A stretch of DNA of 64,000 nucleotides from the NCBI GenBank assembly GCA_019240405.1, contig JAFAYL010000012.1:1-64000 (forward strand), given 5' to 3'. This DNA is from Acidobacteriaceae bacterium (GTDB lineage: Bacteria > Acidobacteriota > Terriglobia > Bryobacterales > Bryobacteraceae). The notes beneath the pieces were generated by a model. It saw only the letters and a list, made by a program, of their open reading frames with translations. It did not search any database and was not told where the DNA came from. Positions 37,709 through 47,081 of the stretch are shown here, in pieces (within the stretch, counting starts at the first letter, position 1; every line of letters starts with the position of its first letter). The translations under genes and the position numbers were made by a program.

Positions 37709-38158
37709 TTATATTTTGTTTCGCGACTGATGACTTGCAACGCACTGCCATTTCCCACCCGGCATCTTCACCCACGTATCGGTCCAACGCTCATTCTCGT
37801 CAAGAGCCTGACCCGACGCATCGGTCCCTTTCCACTTCTCGGTGCCGGTCGCTATGGCCGTGTTGCCAAAGACGGTAATTTTCACGTCGGTGTTTTCAGC
37901 ACTGCTCCATTTGATCGACTTCTGTGTTGTTAGGAACTCGGCTTTCCCCATAACTTTGCCGTCGCTCGATGTATCCACGAATTTTTCGGCCAGCAGCGGA
38001 GCCGTCAAATCAGGATTGTTTGTCTTTTGCGACTGAAGCCATTGTTCTTCTAGAGCAGCTACGGCCTTCTCATTACCGCTGGTCGTTTGGGCTTTCGACT
38101 GTGCGGCACTCACCAGTAAAACTAAACCAATCAAACACCACATTGCGGTTCTCTTCAC
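37709..38158 (-). CDS. Exported NTF2/DUF4440-like protein B
   Basis: A 149-aa protein from a GTG start (38158) behind AAGGAG. It has a signal peptide (about 1-23, ending AAQSKAQ), then the NTF2-like core: ALEEQWLQSQKTNNPDLTAPLLAEKFVDT, VKITVFGNTAIATGTEKW and the closing WTDTWVKMPGGKWQCVASHQS. Same fold and orientation as the neighbouring gene at 37194, 59 nt apart, so they may be an operon or an old duplication. Function unknown. Confidence 0.75.
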   Translation of the reverse strand: MKRTAMWCLIGLVLLVSAAQSKAQTTSGNEKAVAALEEQWLQSQKTNNPDLTAPLLAEKFVDTSSDGKVMGKAEFLTTQKSIKWSSAENTDVKITVFGNTAIATGTEKWKGTDASGQALDENERWTDTWVKMPGGKWQCVASHQSRNKI

Positions 38159-38210
38159 AAAAGGTCTCCTTGAATATCCGGTTTGCAGGCGTTCACAGCT
38201 TGTAGTCTGC

Positions 38211-38470
38211 TCACAGTAGCACGTTTTCAGCGTCTACGTAGCTCCGCTGTGCTCGCGAAGAGTTTGGCGTGCAACTGACGAACTGACGTGTCGCTCGGTC
38301 GGCCGTGACCTCGACGAACTTCCCTTTGATGCCGTCTCGATCCGGGACCCACACACCAATGCCATTTACTGTCGCTGCTGTTGGGATCTCCTGCGTCCGG
38401 ATTAGCGTGCTGCATGGTTCCATCCGAATTGAAAACGAACATGTAGGACTGAAACGACACTTCTGAAAGT
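38211..38470 (-). pseudogene. Frameshifted, truncated relic of a small exported family (copy 1)
   Basis: Minus strand: one frame reads YMFVFNSDGTMQHANPDAGD-PNSSDS. After AGTAAATGG the next frame continues NGIGVW...DGIKGKFVEVTADRATRQFVS. The fuller gene at 45082-45536 aligns with these blocks almost residue for residue, so a single extra A breaks this copy. After FVS the similarity stops, and no signal peptide precedes the conserved part. It is therefore a decayed fragment. Confidence 0.7.
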
Positions 38471-38562
38471 AACGCCGAAACTCTTCAACGTCACCATGAT
38501 TCGTGTCATACTTGCTGATACTCTCTATGCCGTGCAGGACCTCCATGCCCGGATCCAACAGA

Positions 38563-39828
38563 ATGATTATGCCTTTGCCGTTCGGCGTAAGGGCATTTGT
38601 ATTCGGGTGGATAATGTCGGCGCTACTGGCCGCTCAAGCGGCCAGCCCAGGTCACTATCTTTTTGCCTGGGCTGGTGATCTTGCGGGGAAGGGTGAAGAC
38701 TTCATCGCTGTCATCGATGCGGACCCCGCATCAGCAGATTACGGCCGGCTGGTCGCCTCCGCCGCCTCGGGCATCCGCACCCGGCAGGTCCACCACACTG
38801 AATACTGGATGCCCGAGAGCGGTCTGCTCTTTGCCAACGACCACATGGCTGGCCGAACGGTAGTGATGGACGTGCGCGACCCGCTCCATCCGAAGGTCCA
38901 CGCCCGCTTTGGCGATATCGGCGGCTTCAGTCACCCACACTCGTTTCTCCGTCTGCCGAACGGACACGTGCTGGCGAGCTTCCAAATCGAGGGCCACATG
39001 GATCACGGGATGGGGGACATGGCCGGGATGCCCATGACGATGCCGATCACCGACGTCGGAGCGTTGAGGGGCGTGCACGGCGGCATTGTTGAGCTCGACG
39101 AAGAAGGACACCTGGTACGCGCAGCCTCCACCGCGGATCCGGCACGTCCTGACGATCTGCTTATGGCCTACAGCCTGCTGCCGCTGCCAGATATCGACCG
39201 GGTGTTAGTTACCAATTCCTCGATGCGCGACGAGGATATGATCGGCCACACCTACCAAATCTTCCGTCTGTCTGACCTGAAGTGGCTGTCAACCAACGAC
39301 CTGGACCCCGGACCCGGGCGCTATGGCGAAATCAATCCGGAAGAGGCCCGACGCGGCCCGGACGGATCAGTGTACTTACAGACTACGGGCTGCGGGATTG
39401 AGCGCATCACCGGGATCGCCAATGACCATCCCCGCTCCAAGCTGGTTTATCACTTTCCGGGCTCGTTCTGCGGTGTGCCCACCATCGTCTCGCATTATCT
39501 AATCCAAAGCGTGCGCCTCACACATGCGGTGGTTGTCCTGGATCTCGCTCAGCCTGACCGTCCGGTCGAAGTTTCACGCGCCGTGTTGGATGCCCAAATC
39601 GCACCACACTGGACTGGATATGACGCGAAGACGCACCGGCTCGCCGTTACTGGATATGGAGAGAACCGTCTGTTCATGCTGACCTTCGACACCGCAACCG
39701 GCACGATCATGATGGACAAAGCCTTCCACGATCAGACCGGACGCCCCGGCTTCGATTTCAGCGAACGCTCCTGGCCACACGGCTGGAGCGGCTCGGCCGT
39801 AGCACACGGCGTGGTGTTCTCGCGCTAG
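38563..39828 (+). CDS. Secreted SBP56-like beta-propeller protein
   Basis: The frame is open from 38503, but the best signal peptide starts at the ATG at 38563 (PLPFGVRAFVFGWIMSALLAAQA), giving 421 aa. The mature protein has propeller-like strands with histidine-rich loops (QVHHTEYWMPESG, GFSHPHSFLRLPNGHVL, MDHGMGDMAGMPMTMP) and LTHAVVVLDLAQPDRPVEVSRA. These recall selenium-binding-protein-56 (methanethiol oxidase-like) enzymes, which bind copper, but the family assignment is tentative. No copper-transport genes are adjacent. Confidence 0.55.
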   Translation: MIMPLPFGVRAFVFGWIMSALLAAQAASPGHYLFAWAGDLAGKGEDFIAVIDADPASADYGRLVASAASGIRTRQVHHTEYWMPESGLLFANDHMAGRTVVMDVRDPLHPKVHARFGDIGGFSHPHSFLRLPNGHVLASFQIEGHMDHGMGDMAGMPMTMPITDVGALRGVHGGIVELDEEGHLVRAASTADPARPDDLLMAYSLLPLPDIDRVLVTNSSMRDEDMIGHTYQIFRLSDLKWLSTNDLDPGPGRYGEINPEEARRGPDGSVYLQTTGCGIERITGIANDHPRSKLVYHFPGSFCGVPTIVSHYLIQSVRLTHAVVVLDLAQPDRPVEVSRAVLDAQIAPHWTGYDAKTHRLAVTGYGENRLFMLTFDTATGTIMMDKAFHDQTGRPGFDFSERSWPHGWSGSAVAHGVVFSR

Positions 39829-39883
39829 TTCCGTTGGAAGCAGTGCATTCTGAGATGGCAATTATCTACACACGGATAACTCT

Positions 39884-40057
39884 ATGAAGAAAATCACCTG
39901 GATGTGGTGTTTCAGCGCCATGTTGTCCCTGGCCGGCGCTGCATCGTCGCAGAGTACTAATACCATGGGCGGGATTGAAAAGGCGGTAACAGGACTGGAG
40001 CCGTCACGCCCGCGGGCGTCAGCTCAAGCCACCCAGTCGATTTCCGTGTTAACCTGA
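39884..40057 (+). CDS. Possible 57-aa exported peptide or gene remnant
   Basis: An ATG at 39884 opens MKKITWMWCFSAMLSLAGAA followed by SSQSTNTMGGIEKAVTG, a convincing signal peptide with a short mature part ending ISVLT. No SD is evident. It could be a small exported protein or the surviving 5' end of a larger gene whose remainder was lost; the 100 bp that follow up to the kinase hold nothing recognisable. Confidence 0.4.
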   Translation: MKKITWMWCFSAMLSLAGAASSQSTNTMGGIEKAVTGLEPSRPRASAQATQSISVLT

Positions 40058-40158
40058 CCTCTTGAATTCGCAGTCCCTCCCTGCGAGTATTCAAGTGACC
40101 CGGGAAGTACCGGCGCTAGGCTTTGCAGATTTCAGTTCGTCAAGCGGAGACCGCGTAA

Positions 40159-42561
40159 ATGGATGACCAACACGCGAAACCGGACGAATTCGACGCAGGC
40201 TCACAGCCGACAGCGACCACTTTCATAACGACAGGAGGCGCGCCGGCCTTAAACGGGCTCGGCGAGCCTCATCCGAACATAGACGCATACAGTATTCTCG
40301 GTTTGCTCGGGCAAGGCGGCATGGGAATCGTCTACCGGGCCGAGCAGCAAAATCCGCAGCGGATTGTCGCCCTTAAAGTCATCCGGGCGGGGGTCACCAC
40401 GACCCAACATCTGCTGCGCTTCGAGCAGGAAGCGAACCTGCTCGGACGATTGCAGCACCCGGGCATAGCCCAGATCTACGAGGCCGGAACTGCCAATAGC
40501 GGCGGAGGGGGTCAACCCTACTTCGCCATGGAGTTCATCCAGGGCCTGCCCCTTCTTCAATACGCCAACACCCACGATCTCGGAACGCGGTCTCGTTTAG
40601 AGCTGATGGCGAAAATCTGTGATGCCGTAAATCATGCTCACCAACGCGGCATCATCCACCGCGATCTGAAACCGACGAACATTTTGGTAGACGAATCCGG
40701 GCAACCGAAGGTGCTCGATTTCGGCGTAGCGCGCGTCACCGACTCCGACACGCAGGCAACGCGGCAGACCGACATGGGCCAGCTCATCGGCACGCTGGCC
40801 TATATGAGTCCAGAACAGGTGCTAGCCGATCCTCTGGCGCTCGATATCCGTAGCGATGTTTATGCGCTCGGCGTGATTCTTTACGAACTGCTAGCACGCA
40901 AAGCACCGTATGACACCGGGCGAAAAGCATTGCACGAAGTCGTGCAGGTCATTCGCGAAGAAGATCCGGCCCCCCTCAGTTCCATCAATCGCCATTTCCG
41001 CGGCGACGTGGAAACCATCGTTGCCAAGGCGCTCGAAAAAGACAAGGGGCGGAGGTATACCTCAGCCGCTGAATTCGGCGCGGACATTCGCCGATATCTC
41101 GCCGACGAACCGATCGTGGCGCGGCCGCCGAGCGCCAGTTATCAGCTCCAGAAGTTCGGGCGGCGGCACAAGGCACTGGTGGCAGGTGCGTCGGCGGTGT
41201 TTGTGGTTCTTGTCGCAGGGATTATCGTGAGTTCGCGAGAGGCGGTTGTGGCCCGCAGAGCGGAGCAGATCGCGGCCAGGGAAGCTGCGTCGGCCAATGC
41301 GGTCATCGATTTCTTGCGCAACGATCTGCTTGCTCAGGCCAGCGCAAACAAGCAATCCGGCTTCGGCGCTAAAGTTGATCGGGACATCAAAGTGAGAACC
41401 GCTCTGGATCGGGCCGCAGCGCGCGTCGGAGGAAAGTTCGACCGACAACCAGAAGTCGAGGCTTCGATTCGGGACGCCATGGGAAAGACATACGAGGATC
41501 TCGCGGAGTACGGGGAATCCCAGAGGCATTTGGAACGCGCGCTCGACCTGGAGCGCCGGCTTTGGGGCCCGGAGAATCCAAAGACCCTCAACACGCTGAA
41601 CCATCTGGGACGTACTCTCTGGCATCAAGGCAAATATCAAGAGGCGGGGGCGCTTTTCGGTCCGGCCCTCGAGATGGAGCGGCGGGTATTGGGTCCCGAG
41701 CACCCCGACACGCTGTACTGCATGAACAACCTGGCCAACGTCTATAGGGCGGAGGGAAAAAACGAACAGGCCGAGCCGCTCTACCGGAAGACGCTGGAGA
41801 TCCGGCGCCGCGTGCTCGGTCCCGAACATCCCGACACACTGACATCGCTGAACAATCTAGCCAACGTTTACTGGTCGCAGGGCAACTACCCGCAGGCTGA
41901 GGCGCTCTACAGCCAGGCCATGGAAATCCAAGCGCGCGTGCTCGGACTAGAGAATCCGGCTACGCTTTTGTCGATGGGCAATCTCGCCGACACTTACACG
42001 CAACAAGACAAGTACGCTCAGGCCGAGCCGCTCTTCACTCGCGCCCTGGAGATCAGCCGCCGCGTGTTGGGGCCGGAGCATACCTTAACTCTTGGCTTCC
42101 TCTCAGATTTTGCAACCTTGTATCAGCGACAGGGCCGATATGCTTTAGCCGAGACTTATGCCGCGCAGGTTCTGGCGGGACGCCAGCGCGCCGGCTCATC
42201 GGAAGACCCGGCTGACATTCAGTCCGCAATGTGCGATCTGGCATTGATCTATGTCTCGGAGGGAAAGTTTACCGAGGGTGCACGTCTTGCGCGCCAGACC
42301 CTGGAGTTCGCCGAAAAGAACCAACTGGACAACTGGGAACGATTCCGCGCGGAAAGTCTGCTCGGCGCCAGCCTGGCTGGACAGACGAAATACGCCGAAG
42401 CAGAACCGCTGCTGCTACAGGGCTGGCAGGGGATGTCGTCGCACAAAGAACAGATTGGGGTCCCAGAGTTATATCACGTGGACCGCGCCCGGGAGTGGCT
42501 GATACAGCTTTATCAGTCATGGGGCAAGCCCGAGCAAGCAGCCGCCTGGCGAAACAACTGA
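40159..42561 (+). CDS. Membrane Ser/Thr protein kinase with extracellular TPRs
   Basis: An 800-aa Hanks-type kinase. The kinase domain spans about 42-315, with G-loop LLGQGGMGIVYRA, Lys in VALKVIR, catalytic HRDLKPTN, DFGVAR and a YMSPEQV motif in place of APE. One TM helix lies at about 340-357 (ALVAGASAVFVVLVAGIIV). About eight TPR-like 42-residue repeats follow (EIRRRVLGPEHPDTLTSLNNLANVY type, kinesin-light-chain-like). The architecture is frequent in acidobacteria and planctomycetes and suggests reception of an extracytoplasmic protein or peptide signal. The target is unknown. Confidence 0.92.
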   Translation: MDDQHAKPDEFDAGSQPTATTFITTGGAPALNGLGEPHPNIDAYSILGLLGQGGMGIVYRAEQQNPQRIVALKVIRAGVTTTQHLLRFEQEANLLGRLQHPGIAQIYEAGTANSGGGGQPYFAMEFIQGLPLLQYANTHDLGTRSRLELMAKICDAVNHAHQRGIIHRDLKPTNILVDESGQPKVLDFGVARVTDSDTQATRQTDMGQLIGTLAYMSPEQVLADPLALDIRSDVYALGVILYELLARKAPYDTGRKALHEVVQVIREEDPAPLSSINRHFRGDVETIVAKALEKDKGRRYTSAAEFGADIRRYLADEPIVARPPSASYQLQKFGRRHKALVAGASAVFVVLVAGIIVSSREAVVARRAEQIAAREAASANAVIDFLRNDLLAQASANKQSGFGAKVDRDIKVRTALDRAAARVGGKFDRQPEVEASIRDAMGKTYEDLAEYGESQRHLERALDLERRLWGPENPKTLNTLNHLGRTLWHQGKYQEAGALFGPALEMERRVLGPEHPDTLYCMNNLANVYRAEGKNEQAEPLYRKTLEIRRRVLGPEHPDTLTSLNNLANVYWSQGNYPQAEALYSQAMEIQARVLGLENPATLLSMGNLADTYTQQDKYAQAEPLFTRALEISRRVLGPEHTLTLGFLSDFATLYQRQGRYALAETYAAQVLAGRQRAGSSEDPADIQSAMCDLALIYVSEGKFTEGARLARQTLEFAEKNQLDNWERFRAESLLGASLAGQTKYAEAEPLLLQGWQGMSSHKEQIGVPELYHVDRAREWLIQLYQSWGKPEQAAAWRNN

Positions 42562-42577
42562 GAGCGCAGGAAAGCGA

Positions 42578-43144
42578 ATGGGCCGCGAGCAACCGGAACC
42601 AACAGCTCAGAGGTGCATCAACGAGTCCGATCCCATAATCTCAGCGCAGTTCACGGATGGAGTCATTTTTCTCCGCCCTTTGCATATGGGCGATGCAGCT
42701 GACCATCTCGCCGGCGAAGACGAAGCAATCGCGCGATGGCTAAGCGGCGGACGCAGTACCATCGAGACGGTGCAGACCTACATTAATTCGTGTGAGGAGC
42801 AGTGGCGAAACAACGGCCCACGAAAAGCATTTGGAATATTTGATGTTGCTAGCGGAAAGCTGATCGGTTGCATCGAAGCTAACCTTGATCCGCCCGTTAG
42901 CCCCGGCCAGGCGAATGTCTCGTTTGGGATCTTCTCCGCTTGGAGAGGAAAGGGCATTGTCGGGCGTGCGATCAATCTCATGAGTGAGTACGTGCGAGGA
43001 GCTAATCAGATACGGCAGATGGTGGCCAGAATCTCGCTGCTGAACACCGCTTCTCTCAAGGCAGTTCAAAGGGCGGGTTTCCGACTTGTACGAGTCGTTG
43101 GAGAGCCCGAGGGCGAGATGGCTCACTTTGTGCGGGATCTCTGA
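42578..43144 (+). CDS. GNAT-family N-acetyltransferase
   Basis: A 188-aa protein of the RimJ/RimL-like acetyltransferase group: FLRPLHMGDAADHLAGEDEAIARWLSG, then FGIFDVASGKLIGCIEANLD, the acetyl-CoA-binding stretch FGIFSAWRGKGIVGRAINLM and the C-terminal NTASLKAVQRAGFRLV. It starts 16 nt after the kinase stop. The first about 25 residues are not conserved-looking, so the true start may be internal. The substrate is unknown. Confidence 0.82.
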   Translation: MGREQPEPTAQRCINESDPIISAQFTDGVIFLRPLHMGDAADHLAGEDEAIARWLSGGRSTIETVQTYINSCEEQWRNNGPRKAFGIFDVASGKLIGCIEANLDPPVSPGQANVSFGIFSAWRGKGIVGRAINLMSEYVRGANQIRQMVARISLLNTASLKAVQRAGFRLVRVVGEPEGEMAHFVRDL

Positions 43145-43300
43145 CCGCGGTGAGTTTTTCAACAGCATCGATCCTTTATGAACGAGGGCAGTCAAACAAC
43201 CGCAGTCGCTTCTGCAGACCTGGGTCTGAAATATCGACGCAATTGGCTCTTATCGCTCGCTCAGGATTGCCCGGCTTGGCACCCGCGAGAGATTCTCTTG

Positions 43301-43765
43301 CTACTCACATTCCACGCGATTATCATGCGAGGCGATAATCTGCCACTTACCTTCGCGTTTCAGCCACGTATCGGTCCAAATTTGACATACCATTGCGCTC
43401 GGTTGGGACTTGTCTTTGCCGACAGCATGTTCGCGGCCATAGACAACGGCGACACTGTCTCCGAAGAAATGCACTTTGGCCTCATCGAGTCCGCAATCAT
43501 GCGCGGTGCGTGCGCTCTTCTCGTCCTTCAATTCATCGGTCTTTGCGAAGCGCGCACCTTTCGTTGAGGTGCCTTGGAAATCGTCGGCAAGCAGACTGGC
43601 AACCACGCCGTTATCGACGCATACACTCTCGGCCCACTTGCGTTCCATATTGATGATGTATTTCGCCGTCTTATCATCGGCCGATGCCCAGTGACTCTGC
43701 TGTGCGTGCGCCGGGAAGCGCAACAATATCCCCGCGGTCAATACAGCGAACATCCGTAAATGCAT
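43301..43765 (-). CDS. Exported NTF2/DUF4440-like protein C
   Basis: From the ATG at 43765 (SD GGAGGAAGAA) a 154-aa protein with a signal peptide (MHLRMFAVLTAGILLRFPAHA). The NTF2-like core includes IINMERKWAESVCVDNGVVASLLADDFQGT, VHFFGDSVAVVYGREHAV and the last strands MVCQIWTDTWLKREGKWQIIASHDN. Third member of the dispersed set in this region. Function unknown. Confidence 0.75.
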   Translation of the reverse strand: MHLRMFAVLTAGILLRFPAHAQQSHWASADDKTAKYIINMERKWAESVCVDNGVVASLLADDFQGTSTKGARFAKTDELKDEKSARTAHDCGLDEAKVHFFGDSVAVVYGREHAVGKDKSQPSAMVCQIWTDTWLKREGKWQIIASHDNRVECE

Positions 43766-43978
43766 TTCTTCCTCCAGTGACATAGGCTAACAGCAGGACG
43801 GAGGACTCGTCTGGATTGCGATAAGGCGGCAGTGGCAAAGTTTAGCGGTGTTAGCTTGCACAGGCAAAAACGACAACCGCACTGGCGTGACTAGGGGGCG
43901 CGATTCGTTGATCGTCGGCTGTGTGGTAGCATCGATTTCCTTCCAAAGCCTAGGCAATCCCATCAGAAGGAGTTCGCG

Positions 43979-44044
43979 ATGGCAGCAAGAAGTTACGACA
44001 TCGTTGCTGTAGGCGGAATTGGTAGAATCGGACCCTGTGCCTGA
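43979..44044 (+). pseudogene. N-terminal stub of a flavoprotein (relic)
   Basis: An ATG behind AGAAGGAG encodes MAARSYDIVAVGGIGRIGPC-A and a stop. YDIVAVGG-IG is the start of a Rossmann FAD-binding motif (normally VVGGGIGG), so the 5' end of an FAD-dependent oxidoreductase survives here, with its body replaced by the NTF2-like gene below. It overlaps that gene's start in another frame. Confidence 0.45.
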
Positions 44045-44441
44045 CTCGATTGATATAAGGGATTTCGCGACTCGCTACACAGCGGCATGGTGCAGCCGTG
44101 ATCCCCGGAGCGTTGCTGCATTTTACTCCGATCAAGGATCGCTCCGCGTCAATGACGATCCTCCTGCGGTCGGAAGGGACGCAATCGCACAATTGGCGCA
44201 GTCCTTTATGACGGCGTTCCCGGATCTTCGCGTCTTGATGGACGAACTGAGGCTGACCGAGAACGGGCCGGAGTATCACTGGACGCTTTGCGGGACGAAC
44301 TCCGGCCCGGGAGGCACGGGGCGCAAGGTCCGCATCAGCGGTTTCGAACGTTGGCGTATTGGAACGGACCGCTTGCTTGCGTCCTCGCAGGGGCATTTCG
44401 ACGCGGCCGAATATCGCCGCCAATTGGAACAAGGAGCGTAA
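44037..44441 (+). CDS. SnoaL/ester-cyclase-like NTF2 protein D (cytoplasmic)
   Basis: From the GTG at 44037 a 134-aa protein (a TTG at 44019 is an alternative). The SnoaL-like polyketide-cyclase/ester-cyclase pattern is visible: RDFATRYTAAWCSRDPRSVAAFYSDQG, GRDAIAQLAQSFMTAFPDLRV, EYHWTLCGTNSGPGGTGRKVRISGFERW and the terminal FDAAEYRRQL. It has no signal peptide, unlike its neighbours. It lies 9 nt upstream of protein E and is probably co-transcribed with it. Substrate unknown. Confidence 0.72.
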   Translation: MPDSIDIRDFATRYTAAWCSRDPRSVAAFYSDQGSLRVNDDPPAVGRDAIAQLAQSFMTAFPDLRVLMDELRLTENGPEYHWTLCGTNSGPGGTGRKVRISGFERWRIGTDRLLASSQGHFDAAEYRRQLEQGA

Positions 44442-44450
44442 ACAGCAGAC

Positions 44451-44957
44451 ATGAGGTTCCGAACTGCGCTTCTGCTCTTCCTGGCTTCGTTCGCTTTCGT
44501 GACGACGTCGTGCGCCCGGTCCACCCAAGGCGGTAGCCCCGCGGCAGAGGAGGCGAAGCTCCGCGCTCTCGACGAGCAATGGTCCGCCACGGCAGCAAGA
44601 AACGATCTCGAAGGGACCGTCGCATTCTATGCCTATAATGCGGTGCTGCTTGCTTCCAACGCACCGATCGCTACGGACCGGAAGTCGATCCGAGAGTCCT
44701 GGGCGGGCCTGCTCGGCCCCCACAACAATGTGTCGTGGAAGGTCTCCAAGGTCGAAGTGGCCGCTTCCGGCGAACTTGGATATCTCTACGGAACGTACTC
44801 ACTGGCGCTTCGGGACCCGAAAGGCGGGCCGCCGGTCTCCGACACCGGTAAATTCGTCGAGATCTGGAAGAAGCAAGCGGGCGGGGAATGGAAATGTATC
44901 CTCGATACCTATAACTCCGACCTGCCCGCCGTCCCGGTACCCGAGACAAAGAGATGA
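44451..44957 (+). CDS. Exported NTF2/DUF4440-like protein E (probable lipoprotein)
   Basis: A 168-aa protein with a signal peptide ending in a lipobox-like VTTSC (Cys21). The DUF4440-type fold follows: LRALDEQWSATAARNDLEGTVAFYAYNAVLL, WKVSKVEVAASGELGYLYGTYSL and EIWKKQAGGEWKCILDTYNS. It lies 9 nt after protein D. Lipid anchoring is an inference from the Cys. Confidence 0.75.
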   Translation: MRFRTALLLFLASFAFVTTSCARSTQGGSPAAEEAKLRALDEQWSATAARNDLEGTVAFYAYNAVLLASNAPIATDRKSIRESWAGLLGPHNNVSWKVSKVEVAASGELGYLYGTYSLALRDPKGGPPVSDTGKFVEIWKKQAGGEWKCILDTYNSDLPAVPVPETKR

Positions 44958-45081
44958 CCGTTGAAAAATTGCGCGAGAGCGGCGTGGCGGCTACCGTCGC
45001 ATAATCTCGTCCTCCATCACCTCGCCAGAACCTCGCAATCGACAAAATCCGAAATCCGGCCGGATGCTATGCTCCAGCGAG

Positions 45082-45536
45082 ATGCGCATCCATCTGGCAG
45101 TTATTGGAGTGGCTGCCGCAGTCCTTTACGCTAGCGCGTGCAGATCAAACTCTGGCGTGAAGAACGAGGCGGCTCCGATTGTCGGAACTTGGCTGGTCAA
45201 GGTCCCGAGGCGCCGTTTCCGTACCACATGTTCATTTTCCATTCAGATGGAACGATGCTACAAACCAACCCAGACGCGGGAGATCCGAATACCAGTGACA
45301 GTAACGGAGCAGGGGTGTGGACGCTTGTTGCCGGCGGAATCAAAGGCAAGTTCGTCGAGGTGACTGCCGACCGAACAACGCGGCGGTTCGTGAGCCGGGG
45401 TGAGATTTCCTTCGTAGTTCACGTGCGCGGTGATTCTCTGAGCGGCACGGCGAGCGCGATCTTCTACGACGAAGAAGGGCGACAAACGAGAGGGCCATTA
45501 AGCGCAACGCTCGAGGGACGGCGCGTCGTGCCGTAA
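45082..45536 (+). pseudogene. Small exported family (copy 2), interrupted by one missing base
   Basis: An ATG at 45082 gives a lipoprotein-like start (MRIHLAVIGVAAAVLYASAC) and then APIVGTWLVKV. At GTCCCGAGG (near 45210) the homologous frame shifts by -1 and continues PEAPFPYHMFIFHSDGTM, AGVWTLVAGGIKGKFVEVTAD, FVSRGEISFVVHVRGDSLSG to the stop at 45536. One extra C would restore about 150 aa. The fold suggestion is lipocalin-like (GTW motif, beta strands), not confirmed. The decayed copy at 38.2 kb supports the reconstructed frame. Confidence 0.65.
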
Positions 45537-45721
45537 ACAGTAACTTAATTACCTTGCGAGTTGCCGCCGACCTAACGGTCCGAGCGGCCGGCTTCTACTT
45601 AGCGCTCGGATCGTCGGCGATCCGGACATTAGCTCCGAGTCGCCCGTCCTCCCACAGAGAAGGCATCTCGGTATCAGCGCAGCTCTTTTTGTTCTGCACA
45701 ATCCTGTGCTGTGATGTTTTC

Positions 45722-47053
45722 ATGCCTCGAAGGGTTCTTTGTTACTGTTTGCTATGCGTTGTCGCTGGTCTTGCCAATGCGCAGCACGAAGAGCAGCGGC
45801 AAGGACCCGCATCTCTGTTCGTTAAGGCCGGGAAGTTGCTCGATGTGCGCAAAGGAACGTACGTAAACAACGCCGCGATTTGGATTGAGGCAGAGCGCAT
45901 CAAAGAAGTCGGCCCCATCTCTCAGGTTGTCGCCCACGCTCCACGAGGAGTAGAAGTAATCGATTTGAGCCGGCTCACCGTAATGCCCGGCCTGATAGAT
46001 TGCCACACGCACCTTATGGCTCGCTTTGACGATACGCCGGACGCTTACTTGCTCGGCTTGGCAACTAAATCGGAAGCCTTCCGAGCACTCGAAGGAGCAG
46101 CCGACGCGCGCGTTACCCTACTCGCGGGTTTCACCACCGTGCGGGATGTTGAAAACGAAGGCTCCATGTATGCCGATGTGGCGCTACGCGATGCGATCCA
46201 GCAGGGCCTCGTCGATGGTCCGCGTATGCAGGTTGCAACGCGGGCAATCGCGGCTGTGGGTCAATACAATCCTTTCGGCGTTTCGCCGGACCTGACAAAT
46301 TTTCCGACCGGCGCTCAGATGGTGAGTGGTGTCGAGGAAGCCAGCCGCGCTGTGCGTGAACAGATTGGTCACGGCGCAGACCTAATCAAGGTATATGCGG
46401 ATTGGCAGCACCCTACCCTGACGGTTGATGAGATGCGCGTCATCGTCGAAGAAGCCCACAAGCAGAAACGCAAGGTGGCTGCTCATGCGACCACCCCGGA
46501 GGGAATTAAGAACGCAGTAACGGCGGGCGTGGATTCAATTGAGCATGGGCATGGGGCGGACCGTCAGGCGATCGAAATGATCAAAGCGAAAGGGATATTC
46601 TTGGTTCCTACCGTTGGCGTCGTCGACGAGTTCGTCCTAAAGCGCAAAAACGGCGCAATGTCTCTTGAGGAGCGCCGTAGGCTTGAACAATTTCTGCTTG
46701 GAATTCAAGAGGAGATTACGGTGGCGAGGGAATTAGGTGTGAAGATGGCCTCTGGATTCGATGCCAGCAGCGCCGGCTTACAAGGAAAAAATGCTGAAGA
46801 GTTAGTTGGTCTTGTGAAGCGCGGCCTGAGCCCTGCGGACGCGATCCGATGCGCCACGATGAATGCCGCCGAGTTGCTGGGCTGGGAGGATCGCCTTGGT
46901 GTGCTAGAGGCTGGCAAATACGCCGATGTAATCGGCGTCGAAGGAGATCCGCTTACCAATATAATCGCGCTCCAGCATGTGCAGTTCGTCATGAAGGGCG
47001 GCAAGGTGAAAAAGGATGCTTCCATAGAAGGGGTTCGGGATAGGGCTCGGTAG
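45722..47053 (+). CDS. Secreted amidohydrolase (imidazolonepropionase/prolidase-like)
   Basis: Start chosen at the ATG at 45722, which begins a signal peptide (MPRRVLCYCLLCVVAGLANA); product 443 aa. Amidohydrolase superfamily: VMPGLIDCHTHLMA provides the HxH metal pair, followed by TTVRDVENEG, Lys in ADLIKVYAD, His in KVAAHATT and SIEHGHGAD, Asp in MASGFDASSAG, and the C-terminal LGVLEAGKYADVIGVEGDPL. Members of this subgroup often hydrolyse Xaa-Pro or other dipeptides. No operon partner. Confidence 0.9.
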   Translation: MPRRVLCYCLLCVVAGLANAQHEEQRQGPASLFVKAGKLLDVRKGTYVNNAAIWIEAERIKEVGPISQVVAHAPRGVEVIDLSRLTVMPGLIDCHTHLMARFDDTPDAYLLGLATKSEAFRALEGAADARVTLLAGFTTVRDVENEGSMYADVALRDAIQQGLVDGPRMQVATRAIAAVGQYNPFGVSPDLTNFPTGAQMVSGVEEASRAVREQIGHGADLIKVYADWQHPTLTVDEMRVIVEEAHKQKRKVAAHATTPEGIKNAVTAGVDSIEHGHGADRQAIEMIKAKGIFLVPTVGVVDEFVLKRKNGAMSLEERRRLEQFLLGIQEEITVARELGVKMASGFDASSAGLQGKNAEELVGLVKRGLSPADAIRCATMNAAELLGWEDRLGVLEAGKYADVIGVEGDPLTNIIALQHVQFVMKGGKVKKDASIEGVRDRAR

Positions 47054-47081
47054 TTCGCACTCCGACGACAATCTGGGTGCA

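Noticed and set aside
41062-41829. Minus-strand open frame (255 codons) antisense to the kinase TPR region
   Set aside because: A shadow produced by the repetitive TPR coding sequence, without SD or domain.
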